From positions 496,001-560,000 of the forward strand of contig JAKZHN010000006.1 of the NCBI GenBank assembly GCA_037179335.1: a stretch of 64,000 nt of DNA. The letters run 5' to 3'. Below, in pieces: positions 45,986 to 56,054 of the stretch; position 1 is the first letter of the stretch; each line of letters starts with the position of its first letter. The notes under the pieces were generated by a model. It was not told the origin of the DNA. It ran no database searches and saw only the letters and a program-made list of their open reading frames with translations. A program made the position numbers and the translations under genes. Origin of the DNA: Cyclaneusma minus (Eukaryota > Ascomycota > Leotiomycetes > Marthamycetales > Marthamycetaceae).

Positions 45986-47428
45986 GTATTCGCCCTAGGT
46001 AGTCGAGGGGATGGATCAGGCAGGCTGCAAGCTGGTACCGATAGTGCCAGAGAATGGGAAAATACAACAACTTTGAACTCGCGTGGACTTGCATTAGATA
46101 CACAGCCCGTTTACCGATCATAGTGACGTGTCGTTGCGCCCCTAAAGGGCAGTCTCATTCATATTCAGGTCATATAGTTTACAAATAGCCCCTGTCCTTA
46201 GCGCAAAGCTGGCAAATTGTAAACAACCGTGTCTCGCAAAAGGCCGACTACCTATGGAAAGAAACAAATATCACAAAAGACTCTCGACCTCACACTGTTC
46301 TGCTTGGGCGGTGAACCGTAGAGCAAGTCCTTCTTATACGATTCATTCCCACCCTGCTCCGTCACCTTCCCACCAGCAACCCCGCTGACATGATACAGAG
46401 GACTGTATCTTTTCAACCTAGAGCTTACTCCACAGCTCCCTGGGGTCTCTCCTTCCTACAGCAATCCCTCTCGGAGGGCTTTTGGCTTGTCCTACCAGAG
46501 TCCATTTCGCTGACAGCTATCCGCCGCTTGGAAGTGGGACTTTTAACTTCATTGGTTGCAGCCATCAAGGAAGAGATACTTACCGGTCATTCTCCTTTTA
46601 TTCAAGCATTTGGAGGACGTTTTGTGGATCCCCATGATTGAGCAGAAGGACGTCAAATGCATTACTGTGGAATTCAACAACCAGGAGCTTCCGGCCATTT
46701 TTTGGCATTTCCAAACCTGGGACAATGGCCAGCGAAAGCATGTCGATCACGAAAAGCTGAGAAGTCTATTAGAGAGGCCCCTTCGAAACAGAAGAGTATT
46801 TTAGTGGTCGCCACCGATAGACGACTTTTTGAGTGTCCACAGTCGGCATTTTTTACTTCGGGATAGTTTATGGCCCACCATACTCCCAGGTGTTCACACG
46901 AGCTCTGCCGCTTGGTGTTCAGTCCCTCACCGCTGATGGTGCTATCCTCTCTCCGAACGGCCAAGGGGCTAACCTGTCATCATGGCAAAATGGTCGCTGT
47001 GGCTAAGCAACCAATTTGAACGTTTGCTCTCCAAGTTTTGATTATTTTACAGCTACTGTCTTCCCTACTTTCTCCTTCGCATTCCCGTTTCCGCATCAGA
47101 CCGCTAATTGTTTAAAAAATGGTCTTTTGCCTAAAATATAAGGCAGGGTATGTGTGGGGAATTTTAGGGTATGTGTGAAGATCTGGATCCATATGTTGCT
47201 GGAATTTGTAATTGTGCAAACTGCGATTTTAACGCTTCTTTCCCAAAACCCTTAAAACCATTCAAATGTCATTCTAGCCTCTTTTGTCGACACCGGATAG
47301 CAGTGATTAATAATCCTTGGACCTGCACTTTTCCCCCTTTCCGTTTTGTTTTGCGTTGTGGTAAGAATGCGATCTCTCTTATTTTTTCATATGCAAGGAA
47401 ATCAAAGTTATTGATAACAAAATATAAA
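45986..47428. other. Intergenic region, no gene assigned
   Basis: Short overlapping frames at 46390-46866 do not look like protein. 46990-47420 is AT-rich and leads to the tRNA-Ser gene. Nothing else seen. Confidence 0.35.
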
Positions 47429-47510
47429 GGCACTGTGCCCGAGAGGTCTAAGGGGTGTGACTTGAAATCACATACGTTCGCGTGCCAGGGTTCAAATCCC
47501 TGCGGTGTCG
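47429..47510 (+). tRNA. tRNA-Ser (anticodon UGA)
   Basis: 82 bases fold as a class II tRNA. The acceptor is GGCACTG with CGGTGTC plus discriminator G (two G-U pairs). The anticodon stem GTGTGA/TCACA-C encloses CTTGAAA with anticodon TGA. There is an extra arm around CATACGTTCGCGTG. The T arm is CAGGG-TTCAAAT-CCCTG. The long variable arm and G discriminator are serine identity features. No intron. CCA is not encoded, as expected in eukaryotes. Confidence 0.93.
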
Positions 47511-47515
47511 TCGCG

Positions 47516-47521
47516 TTTTTT
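47516..47521 (+). terminator. Pol III T6 terminator of tRNA-Ser
   Basis: A run of six T begins five bases after the tRNA's last base, the standard RNA polymerase III stop signal. Confidence 0.8.
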
Positions 47522-47859
47522 GCACTTTTTATGGATCCAGAAGCACCGGGGAGACTGGAGGAAGCGTTGGACCAAGTTTGGAGCCGATTGGAACAGTTTT
47601 GGGTGAGTTGTTGCTTTTTTTGGTGGGAAGTGGGGAAGGGCGGAGTTTCATCGGGCGATGATGCTCTAGCGTGCTGCGTGGCTTCTGCAGGTGGAATTCC
47701 TCCTCCGTAACACGAGTACAGCATACTTTAAAAGGTCACAAACGGCATAACTTCCAATGTTCAGCTGCCAGCTTCCGGGAAACAAAATCAAATAATCAAG
47801 GAAGACCAAGTGACCGAATCCGGGGAATTAGGAAGGACCTAAGTAACTGAGAAGATTTC

Positions 47860-47970
47860 AGGTGATTGAGAGATCATACTCAAGTAATTAAGAGATACTC
47901 ATGTAATTAAAAGAAACTAAACTAGTTAAAAGAAACTGAACTAGTTAAGAGAAACTAAACTAATTCGGGA
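47860..47970. repeat. AT-rich tandem repeat, ~17-base unit
   Basis: About six imperfect copies of a unit like AACTAGTTAAAAGAAACT / AAGTAATTAAGAGATACT. Low complexity. Confidence 0.7.
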
Positions 47971-48752
47971 AAGTTATACTATAAGAGCCCTACGGGCTCC
48001 ATATGGTCCGGAGCTCTAGCCTTAGGTCTAAGGTAGGTCCATATGCAGGAGAGAAGGACTAACATAGCTTGTTCGGGAGCTATATTAATCCTTCTCTTCT
48101 CATCAAAATCAATCCATCATCGTTTTACTGCTGCTAGCCTGCTTTAAATCTCTTGTTATTTGAGTGTACAGTCCCTACTATTCACCGCAGTGAATCCAAC
48201 AGTCCAATTTTTAAACAAAGTCCAAGAGTTTATTGTGGTAGAAAACTACTAGGCAACGGTAATGAGGCAAGCCATTTCCACCACGAGCGTGATCCGCGGC
48301 AGTCTGGCCCCTTTCTCGTGGTGGAATTTCTTTTGCATGCAAGTATGCAACTGAGGTACGGATACAAGCTCGCGAACGGACGAACCCCTGATGAATATTC
48401 TACTTGTGAAGTTGGGTCCATGAGATTGTTATTAAGTGTTGCTCCATAGTCCGACGGACTGGGGATTCTAAGACTTAATCAATCAATCAATCCCAAGTAA
48501 TTGGGAGAACCCCAAACGACTAAGGAATATATACAAGTGATTAGAGACAAGCCATCTTGCACGCAGAATAAATTCCACCGCGAGAGTGTCTCTCCTGGTG
48601 ATGCACATTCGTGAGATCTCGGATTTTTCGAAGCAAGGTCTCTGTTCTCAAGTTGCCGAAGAGAGTCCGAGGGATAACAAAGATTCTAAAATGGAATGAT
48701 AGAGTGCGCTAGCAAGTGCCGTGTGTCTGGGACCAGAGAGAATGTAATCGTC

Positions 48753-48995
48753 GCACCACGACTTTTCAGATCTCGTGGCAACTCCTAAAGGAGTTGCACC
48801 CACCAAAAAGAAATCCCAGTAAACGAAACGCTAAATCTATTTTGATTAATACCATTCCAAATTAGTAAATGCTAAGCCTCTTTGGGAGATACTAGCCAAA
48901 TCAGGCCTAGCATTTCATTTGCTGGGATTTCTTTTTGGTAGGCGCAACTCCTTTGGAGTTGCCAGCCAGAGTTTCAATCTGGAAAATCGTGGCGC
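48753..48995. mobile_element. MITE-like element with long terminal inverted repeats
   Basis: The 243-base sequence reads nearly the same from both ends. GC(A/G)CCACGA, TTTTC-AGAT, TGGCAACTCC, AAAGGAGTTGC, CC(C/T)ACCAAAAAGAAATCCC and AGTAAACGAAACGCTA / AGCAAATGAAATGCTA occur at the left and, reverse-complemented, at the right. Each arm is about 85-95 bases and contains its own small palindrome (CAACTCC-AAGGAGTTG). The centre is AT-rich and unique. There is no coding capacity. Target-site duplication is not apparent, so the exact ends are uncertain. Family not recognised. Confidence 0.75.
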
Positions 48996-49358
48996 AAAGG
49001 TTAAGGTAAGCGTCTGGCCAATGATCCTTGAAAGTTGAAACTAGGAGTTGACAGCGTGAAGAGAATCACGTAGAGTCTCCCACAAGCCCCAAAGAATCGA
49101 GTACGTTATGCCTCCCAGGAGGAAGATCAAGGCCGTCGTGAGACGCACATCCTGACATTCTTCCATCCGAAACACTAGTCCGAACCTGCCAATGGATCGT
49201 CCGCAACCCTACCCGCCTGCCGCCAAACTCAAAGATATATCATATGGCTGAGCGTCCCGATCTCAAGAACATATATAAGGTTTGGACCTGGATCTGATAT
49301 AGTAGCCTTGGAAATATGTATCTTTGTAGAGAAAATACTGGTTACTCTTTTGTCTTTG

Positions 49359-49440
49359 TGGCTTAGGGGTATTGCCTTTGGCAAGACGGCACTTTAGCAA
49401 ACCAACCTAGTCAGCTAGAGGGTGAAATGGGTTCGATTCC
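49359..49440 (+). other. tRNA-like sequence with A and B boxes
   Basis: TGGCTTAGGGG (49359-49369) fits the Pol III A box and GGTTCGATTCC (49430-49440) is a perfect B box, 60 bases apart. A D-arm-like hairpin (GGC...GCC) is present, but no acceptor stem or good anticodon arm pairs. Either a decayed tRNA, one with an intron I cannot place, or the head of a SINE. Confidence 0.35.
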
Positions 49441-49539
49441 CGACCAGCGGTGACAGCAGAGGGCGGTGAAGCTGCGAAAAGAGGCTGCGCAGTTCTTGTT
49501 TTCGAAGGAAGCCAGGCGGGGGCTGTGTTCTTGAAGTTG

Positions 49540-49790
49540 TTGCGCGTGAAACTTGAAGCTGCGCTTGAACTTCACGTTTAAGCTACCAAGTTAAAGCTTG
49601 AAGTTGCGCTTCAACTTGCGCTTGAACTTGAGGCTGAAGCCGCCAAGTTGAAGTTGTCAAGTTGAACTTGGGGCTGAACTTGAACTGAAGCTGCCAACTT
49701 GGAGTTGCACTTGAACCTGAAGTTGAAGCCGCCAGGCTGAACTCGTCAAGTTGAAGTTGGGCTTGAACCTGAACGCACAAGACATCGTTT
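49540..49790. repeat. Degenerate minisatellite rich in CAAGTTGAAGTTG
   Basis: Repeating combinations of GCTTGAACTTGAAG, GAAGCCGCCAAGTTGAA and GTCAAGTTGAA with a period near 20-27 bases. Directly downstream of the tRNA-like sequence. Confidence 0.7.
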
Positions 49791-50314
49791 GGGATATGTG
49801 GCAACTTTCAGCTTAGGTCAGTTTTGAAGTATTTGAAATTTGCTTTGCCAGCCTTAGACAATTTGATATGTTCTTGTTGCGCTTTCGGTTCTCGAATTCT
49901 TTGAAGAAGTTGGTGACAGCGGAGCTGTCAGCCTTGAGCAGTCAAGTAAACCGTGGTGGTTGGGAAGGCCCTCGAGGGTGAACTGAATCATTCGAGGATA
50001 TTGTGCGCAGAGGGGATCTTGAGGTGTTGCGCTAGGCCGGGTGAAGGGCGTGTGGCGTGTTGTGTATTGAACGACCCAGAACTCTGAAGTTTGCGAAGCT
50101 TCAAGTCTGGAGGATCCGTAGGTGTTGTTCTTGCATGATGGACGCGGAATTGTCGAATTTAGGGTATGCGGCACTGCGCGCTGCCTATTACGGGGACCGA
50201 GGAAGGGGCCACGACACGTGGACGACAAGCCAAGGTAAAGACAAGAATAACATAACTAAAGAACTAAGAGGGTGGAGAGACTAGGATGCTTAAATACCCA
50301 AAGCGCGACCTCAA

Positions 50315-50346
50315 GGCGCTAGCAAGCGAAGCGAGGGGCTAGCGCC
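50315..50346. repeat. Perfect 9-bp-stem hairpin
   Basis: GGCGCTAGC (50315-50323) and GCTAGCGCC (50338-50346) enclose a 14-base purine-rich loop (AAGCGAAGCGAGGG). Followed at once by GTATAAAGAGG. Could belong to a retroelement relic; not resolved. Confidence 0.6.
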
Positions 50347-51041
50347 GTATAAAGAGGTTAGGTGTTTGCCTGCGTATCGGACCGCTAATCGGGCCGTAAG
50401 CCCATAACACTGCCAGCTCCAAGTCTTGGATTCCTTTGGCTTCTGCTTGCGCTCCTAGTTGACAGGGGTCAGAAAACATAGAAAGGGGATCCCTTAGCAC
50501 AGAGCTCAGAAGCGAACTGCGCAATGAGGTGCTCAACTGAGAGTCTTCAACCTGAATCTTGTTGTTCTATGTGACAGTGAAGTCACATTGATCAATGCTG
50601 GGTTCACTTGGGCTACTAGAAATGGATACCACGTCTGTGGTCAAGGTCGTAGGTAATGTTATTAATGTCTTGGGTTGGAGGCCTAAGGAGCTTCAATCCC
50701 TTATGAAGCTATTCGCAGCTGTTGCGGCTGCCTGGGCAATGTCCTAACACATACACAAGACCGGATTCTGAAATCGTTCACGACGTCTTCTAAGTCATCT
50801 TCATTATCCTTCTCGGAATCATTCTTTCCGAAAGCAAGCATGATGTGTGGGGTCAAGCAGCTGTCACTCTTTCAATCCTTCAATCTCTTTGTGTACCACA
50901 TACGCCCATTGATACATAGTAAACCTGAACGGTTGGACGGACTTTGAAAGTCAGGAAGGAGGATAGCTGTGGAGATATTCTCTAGTGCCCAGCCGTCGTG
51001 GTCTGCATTTCGGTCCCAATGGACCATCTGAATTCTCTGCC

Positions 51042-51605
51042 TCATAGTCCTTGGCTCTCTTCACTCTTGTCGCCATTCTTTTCCTTCTCTCCTTCGGCGT
51101 TTTGCAAAACACTCAAGGTGGCGTACGCCATCTGGATCCGTATCTGCTGATCCGTCATCTGCTCCCATCTTGCGCCAGGCAATTGCTGGCGGCGGATGAA
51201 TTGGCAGATGAACGATACGCAAAACTCTTCTTGAGACCAAGACTCCAGCTGATGTTCTCTCCAAACTGACATAGGGACGTAGTACTTGAGGCTGGCCTTG
51301 GTCATAGCATCAGTGGCCATCGAAATGACGCCCTCTTTTTGCGGGCGTGTCTCATCCGTCTGGCGAACAATGCTCTTCATCTTGACATATGCCTGCCAAA
51401 AATGCTGCACGCCGTCACTTTCAAGCCAGTCCTCGAGTTTTGCTCGAGTATCAAAGCCCAATGCTTCCTGGAGTTCATCGCGAGTTTGTATCTCGTGGTC
51501 GACCATCTTGGCTTCCCAGAAAGCTTGCAGGCCCTCAAGTGCTAGCCATTTCTCCAGTTCTTCCAGAGTATCGAAGCCGAATGCTTGCTGGAGTTCGCTG
51601 GCCAT
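51042..51605 (-). CDS. Unknown 187-aa protein with an internal 33-residue repeat
   Basis: Single frame. The first 75 residues are two copies of one helical module: ELQQAFGFDTLEELEKWL-ALEGLQAFWEA and ELQEALGFDTRAKLEDWL-ESDGVQHFWQA. A predicted mixed helical domain follows (YYVPMSVWREHQLESW, FCVSFICQFIRRQQL) and the C-terminus is charged (EGEKEKNGDKSEESQGL). No signal peptide or membrane span. The repeat is too regular to be chance, so I take this as a real gene. Upstream on the same strand two similar donors (GTGAGTTCCAGC, GTGAGTCCCAGC) suggest 5' leader exons. Family not recognised. Confidence 0.6.
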   Translation of the reverse strand: MASELQQAFGFDTLEELEKWLALEGLQAFWEAKMVDHEIQTRDELQEALGFDTRAKLEDWLESDGVQHFWQAYVKMKSIVRQTDETRPQKEGVISMATDAMTKASLKYYVPMSVWREHQLESWSQEEFCVSFICQFIRRQQLPGARWEQMTDQQIRIQMAYATLSVLQNAEGEKEKNGDKSEESQGL

Positions 51606-52785
51606 ATTGACACAGAATGATGAGCTTTGCGAAGCGGATTGGGCAGCGCAGGTCCACTAGGTTCGAAGGGTCAGTTTATGCACGGTTCTAACTTATAGTT
51701 ATCAGTGTCTGTGTCGCAGGTAGATGTGAAGAAGCTGGGACTCACAAAGTGCGTCTGTGGTTCAGCGCCGTCGATCAACCTGTGTTCCAATCTTCCCACA
51801 GCTTTGAATCTAGTTTCCAAGCGGTCAGATGTAGTGAACAGCGTGAATGCGAAAAGGCTGGAACTCACGGAGGACGATGGGTGCGGATGGGCTGCGTAGA
51901 TTTACTAGAGTCTCAAGTGGTGCGCAACCACAAAGCGCGATGCCGCAGGAGGGGAGCCGAGGGAGGGGATGTAGGCGGAGGAGATCTCAGGAATCAAACT
52001 GCCGCAAGAGGAGATGCGCAGTAGGAGATGCAGCAGCAGGAGATCTGAGCTTGGATCTGGCGGTGCAGAAAACCATATAACGACCTCGCTCGCATACTTT
52101 AATGGTACGAGGTCCGAGTCACATAGTTGAGGGAGTTGGCTGGGGTCGTCACGCGTGTTCCCGGGACCATTTAGAACCGGCATGGGAACAGAAAATCCCA
52201 GTCCATCAGAGGCATTCTCACTGCTTTGGGTGACTTGGTTATTTCTTGATCACCCTGTTTGCTCTTGATGATCTTGCTTTGTCAAGTAACCTACATTGTT
52301 TTTGATATTCGGGATCTCTCACAGTGATTAGGATTTCTCCTGATAATTAACACTTCTCTTGACAATCAGCACCCCTTTCGACGAATGGGGTTCATTTTTG
52401 ACAAGTAGGATCCGGTTTGACAATTCGAACTTTCATTTCAGAAAAGTACCAAGCCAGCAGCTCTGGTGTCTGGCGCTGCCCAGTCCATAGTCATTTCAGG
52501 CATCCCACAAATGATGTGAAGTTTCCGAAGATGGAAGGGGGGGAAAATTGGAGGGAAAAAACGCCAAAAAATGCGCTGCTTCCCCGGGGTTTGAACCCAG
52601 GTGAATCGAAGGCCGAACATGCAAAGTCGCAGTTTACACAGAGCGCTTAATTAATCGGTTAAAATAGTAGTTGAATGAGAGTTGAGGCGCGCTTTAGAAT
52701 CATATACTCGCTAGCGAGATCTGTCCAGAATATAATCCCTGCCATTTGATTACTGCCAGCATACCCCAACAACCCCCTTTTCACA
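51606..52785. other. Upstream region of the 187-aa gene; tRNA-like T arm
   Basis: 51700-51900 holds two similar splice-donor-like segments on the minus strand, perhaps leader exons. Near 52571-52590 the minus strand has a good T arm (CTGGG-TTCAAAC-CCCGG) with a T6 run 15 bases further on, but no acceptor partner. Nothing else supported. Confidence 0.3.
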
Positions 52786-54841
52786 TCAAACCCTCGTCAT
52801 CCATACCCACCCATCCATGTCAGTATCAGCACCATCCATACCCCTGTAATGAAAGCCAAACTTCGTAGCCATCCCCTTAGCATCAACCTCAAACACCGAT
52901 TCCATGTAATTATTCAGATGCTGCGACCTGGTACTCGCGGTCCCGAAGAAGAAACTGCCAGTGACGTGCTCCAGCTCCAATTTGTCGATCCACGTTCGCT
53001 CGATATTTGCAACCAATGTCTGGGTCGATTCTGAGAATACAAAGGTGTAGTTGCCGTAGCCAGGGTCGTGGTAAGTTCCTGCGAACGACGAGAGCGGGAG
53101 AGTGGGAGGGAAGTAGGGTGTGCTGTCCGGTGGGTACACTATGTTCCGGACAAGGGTGGCGTTGTTTGCGGTTAGTTGGTCGGTTAGATACTTCCACTGG
53201 CTGGTATGCGGTCAGTCGTTTTGTTGTAACCTCAGAATAGTTCAGGTTCGACGGAAAAGGAGCGCTTTGAGGAAATTCGAAAAAACCTACTAAGCCACAT
53301 GGTCGAAGCGCTCCTTTTCAGGAACCCCAAGCAAGTTATCGACAAGTTGATACGCCAACGCCCGAAATACCATGTTGGAGGTCTGCATCGTATTCCCCAT
53401 ACTCGTAAATCCCCAATTATACTCCGGCAGAAACATAGCTTTCGTCCCAAAGCCAAAGAGCCCGCCGTCATGCTGGACTATCGTGACACCGCGGTACACT
53501 TGGATATCCCAACCGAGTGAATAGCTACTAGAAAGCATCGCCGGCCCAAACTTTTTCGTGATCGGTTGAAGTGTCCGCGGAGTCAGCAACTGTTCGTGCC
53601 CATAAGATGAGAGCGGCCCAGCCTTCGTCAGCCACATACGAATCCATTTCGAATAATCCAGCACGTTTGAAATCATTGTGCCTGCACCGCTGACATGTGG
53701 GAAATCCATGTAATCCACAGGTACATATTCCTGCTTGTCTTCAAGCCAATCGTACCCCTTGGCCATAGGCACCCCGCTGCTCTGTGCATCTTGCAGAGAA
53801 AAATATGTCGAGTTCATACCCAGCGGCTTCCAGATCCTCTCAGCAAGGAAATCGCCGAGATGTTGGCCGGTTAGCATTTCGATGACGTGACTTGCGGTCA
53901 CAAACATGATGTTGCAATAGAGAAACTCGGTCCGTGGCTCGAGAGCCAATTTGAGATGACGCATGCTCCTCACAATGGAGCGGACAGTGCTGTTGGGGCC
54001 GTAGGATATATCATGTTGGCCTTGGCCGGTACGGTGCGAGAGGATATCTTCGAGGGTGATGATGTCTGTCCAGCGGGGATCGGAGAGCACGAAATCTTCA
54101 CGGATCAGGCTGCTGACTGGTGTTCTCCATTGGACGTGAGGGAAATTTTCGTTGTCGTCTACTAGTAGAGATAAAGCGGCTGCTGTGAAGGCTTTTGTGG
54201 TGCTTCCCGTATAGAAGAGTGTCTCTGGCGTCACGGGCTCAGGGCCATTGGCGATGCCATAGGCCTGTGAATTGTGTTAGCTGACCGAGAATATATGGAA
54301 AAGGGGATAGGGGGAGTGTTGGTTGACAAGAATGGAGAAATGGTGAAATAGCGACTGGTACAAAATTGTGAATACAGAGCACACAGGGTAGATTCGAGAA
54401 ACGGCATTGGACCTGTAGTATCCTGGAATAGCAGTCCTTAAGAAGCGCCTTTGTCAAGACTCCCAACCCCTGAAACATGGACAACGCTGAACAGAAGAGA
54501 AGTGGAGGAAAAAGGAAATCCAGGCTTTGATCATTCAACAAATGTTAACCGGCCCCATACTCACCCTCAACTCCCTTCTAACCAAGACCAAGAACAACAT
54601 ATCTCACCTTAGTAAAAGTCTCCTCCCCATCAATAACCGCTACACTTATCCCCGGCACATGAAACTTCTCCAAACTCTTCTCCACCAAGCGATCAAACTC
54701 CTCCGTAAGCCAATTATCCTCACTATTAGCTGAATCAAATTCCGGTCTCGATGCTCCCAGTCCAAGCACCTGCTGATCTCCTGCTGAGGCTACGATCCGC
54801 CCACACGCGAGGGCAGCCAAAAAGCCGCGAGACAGCTGCAT
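52786..54841 (-). CDS. Beta-lactamase-related serine hydrolase (family S12 / class C fold)
   Basis: Three exons: 54841-54608, 54264-53291 and 53200-52786, giving 540 aa. The N-terminus (MQLSRGFLAALACGRIVASA) looks like a signal peptide. PGISVAVIDGE, then AYGIAN, lead to the catalytic S-x-x-K (STTK, S99/K102). LEDILSHRTG and Y-x-N (YCN, Y194) follow, and a late VQHDGGLFGFG block stands at the KTG/HxG position. These are the motifs of the beta-lactamase/transpeptidase-like fold. A C-terminal beta-rich domain (FAGTYHDPGYGNYTF) is in exon 3, as in the LACTB/S12 peptidase-type fungal proteins. Many fungal relatives are esterases or secondary-metabolism hydrolases; substrate unknown. Introns use GTGAGA and GTAGGT donors; the frame-keeping acceptor for exon 3 is TACCAG. 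Confidence 0.88.
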
Positions 54842-56054
54842 CGTAATAGACGAGATATCACAACGTCCTTGAGAAACGGAGGGGATGAGAGACGTATGAT
54901 GCAGATGGGATTCGCGTCATCTAAATAGATACCTCTCAGCTGTTTAGAGAGGGGCAACGAGGCCCTATCCATGAAGTGGCCATTGGCCAATCAATACCTT
55001 GTGGGACGGAGTTACAGGACAGCGCCTTGCATGGTACTCTACAAACCAGGGCACTCGCCGCGTACAGTAGGTATTTTGCTGACATGATATGATAACAGTG
55101 CATAGCTATGGAGTGCTTTTGGAGGCTGAAAGGGGCCAATGAGATGCATGGTAATTGGATGCATGGAGTCGACGGACACAACCGAAGGATACCCCAGTTT
55201 CCGCCCCCAAGTTATAGATTGGCCACCTGCCTGTTTTGTCAAGCAGTGGGCACGATTTGACGTAAAAGACGGTTCAGGTATTGTAGGTGTTCCAGGTATC
55301 TGCAACCAATTCATCTAAGTAATCAGAAAAAGTCGGAGCCATCAGAAACAGTTCATGAGTACCTGGTGGTAGCGAGAGGCACCTGGGCGTATCCGACGTC
55401 GCCATCAATGTATTACTCCATAAACGCAGATAAAGACGCACATAGTCACAACGATTCTTCGGACAGCGTAAATCCTTTCGACTTTCTATCGCGGCTCCTC
55501 ACAGCAAAGAGGAAGCCATGCAGCCCAATCAATCCCCATCCCAAATCAATTCCAAGGCCTTTGCCTTTGCCTTGGCCCTTGCCCCATCCATCCTGTACAC
55601 TTACGCCAACCCCCAATATCAAGCAAACCACGAATGAGGAAAAAAGGCTAAATGTCCCAGAGAGGGTTGGGAAAGAGGCAGCCGGATAGTCGTGGGCTGT
55701 GTGAGCAAATCGGGCCGTGTGAGCGAATGCACTGGGGGCGTATTGTGGCCCAGGCAAGCAAATAGCTAGAATGAATGCTTGCTGGACGCCTGCGAATGCT
55801 GGGAGACAGGAGAGAATAAAATGCCGAATGGTGCGTGCTTGTAAATATCTTTGCCCACGATGATTGCTCTTTCGTAATGTGCGCTGCGCCGAAGACTGAA
55901 GGTGGCTTTCTGAAGAATGGACACTTAACGCCTCATGCAGAAGCAGAAGTCAATTCAATGTTGAATTTCCAGTCTCCTGTAAGGATCGACTGTTAGTCTC
56001 TGTGCGAAACAAAGCAACAAGAGGACCAAACGATTGCATAAAAAGCATTGATTT
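54842..56054. other. Intergenic region, no gene assigned
   Basis: Promoter side of the serine hydrolase and 3' side of the RBR gene. A short CCTTTGCCTTTGCCTTGG hexamer-like repeat is near 55557. No supported frame. Confidence 0.4.

Larger units (their letters stand above)
47511..51041. other. Repeat-rich, AT-rich region without genes
   Basis: No coding sequence supported. It contains AT-rich short tandem repeats, one large inverted-repeat element, a tRNA-like piece, a degenerate minisatellite and a 9-bp-stem hairpin, each listed separately. TATAAGAGCCC near 47982 and a pyrimidine-rich tail near 48090 would fit a solo LTR relic, but no boundaries can be set. Confidence 0.4.

Noticed and set aside
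46390..46804. Two overlapping plus-strand frames of about 80 codons
   Set aside because: No homology features, no splice link to each other, and no conserved start context.
47980..48120. Solo LTR of a Copia-like element
   Set aside because: TATAAGAGCCC and a pyrimidine-rich end are suggestive, but no TG...CA boundaries, target duplication or second copy could be found.
52560..52660. tRNA on the minus strand
   Set aside because: The T arm and a T6 run fit, but no 5' acceptor strand pairs with the 3' end and no anticodon arm can be drawn with more than three pairs.
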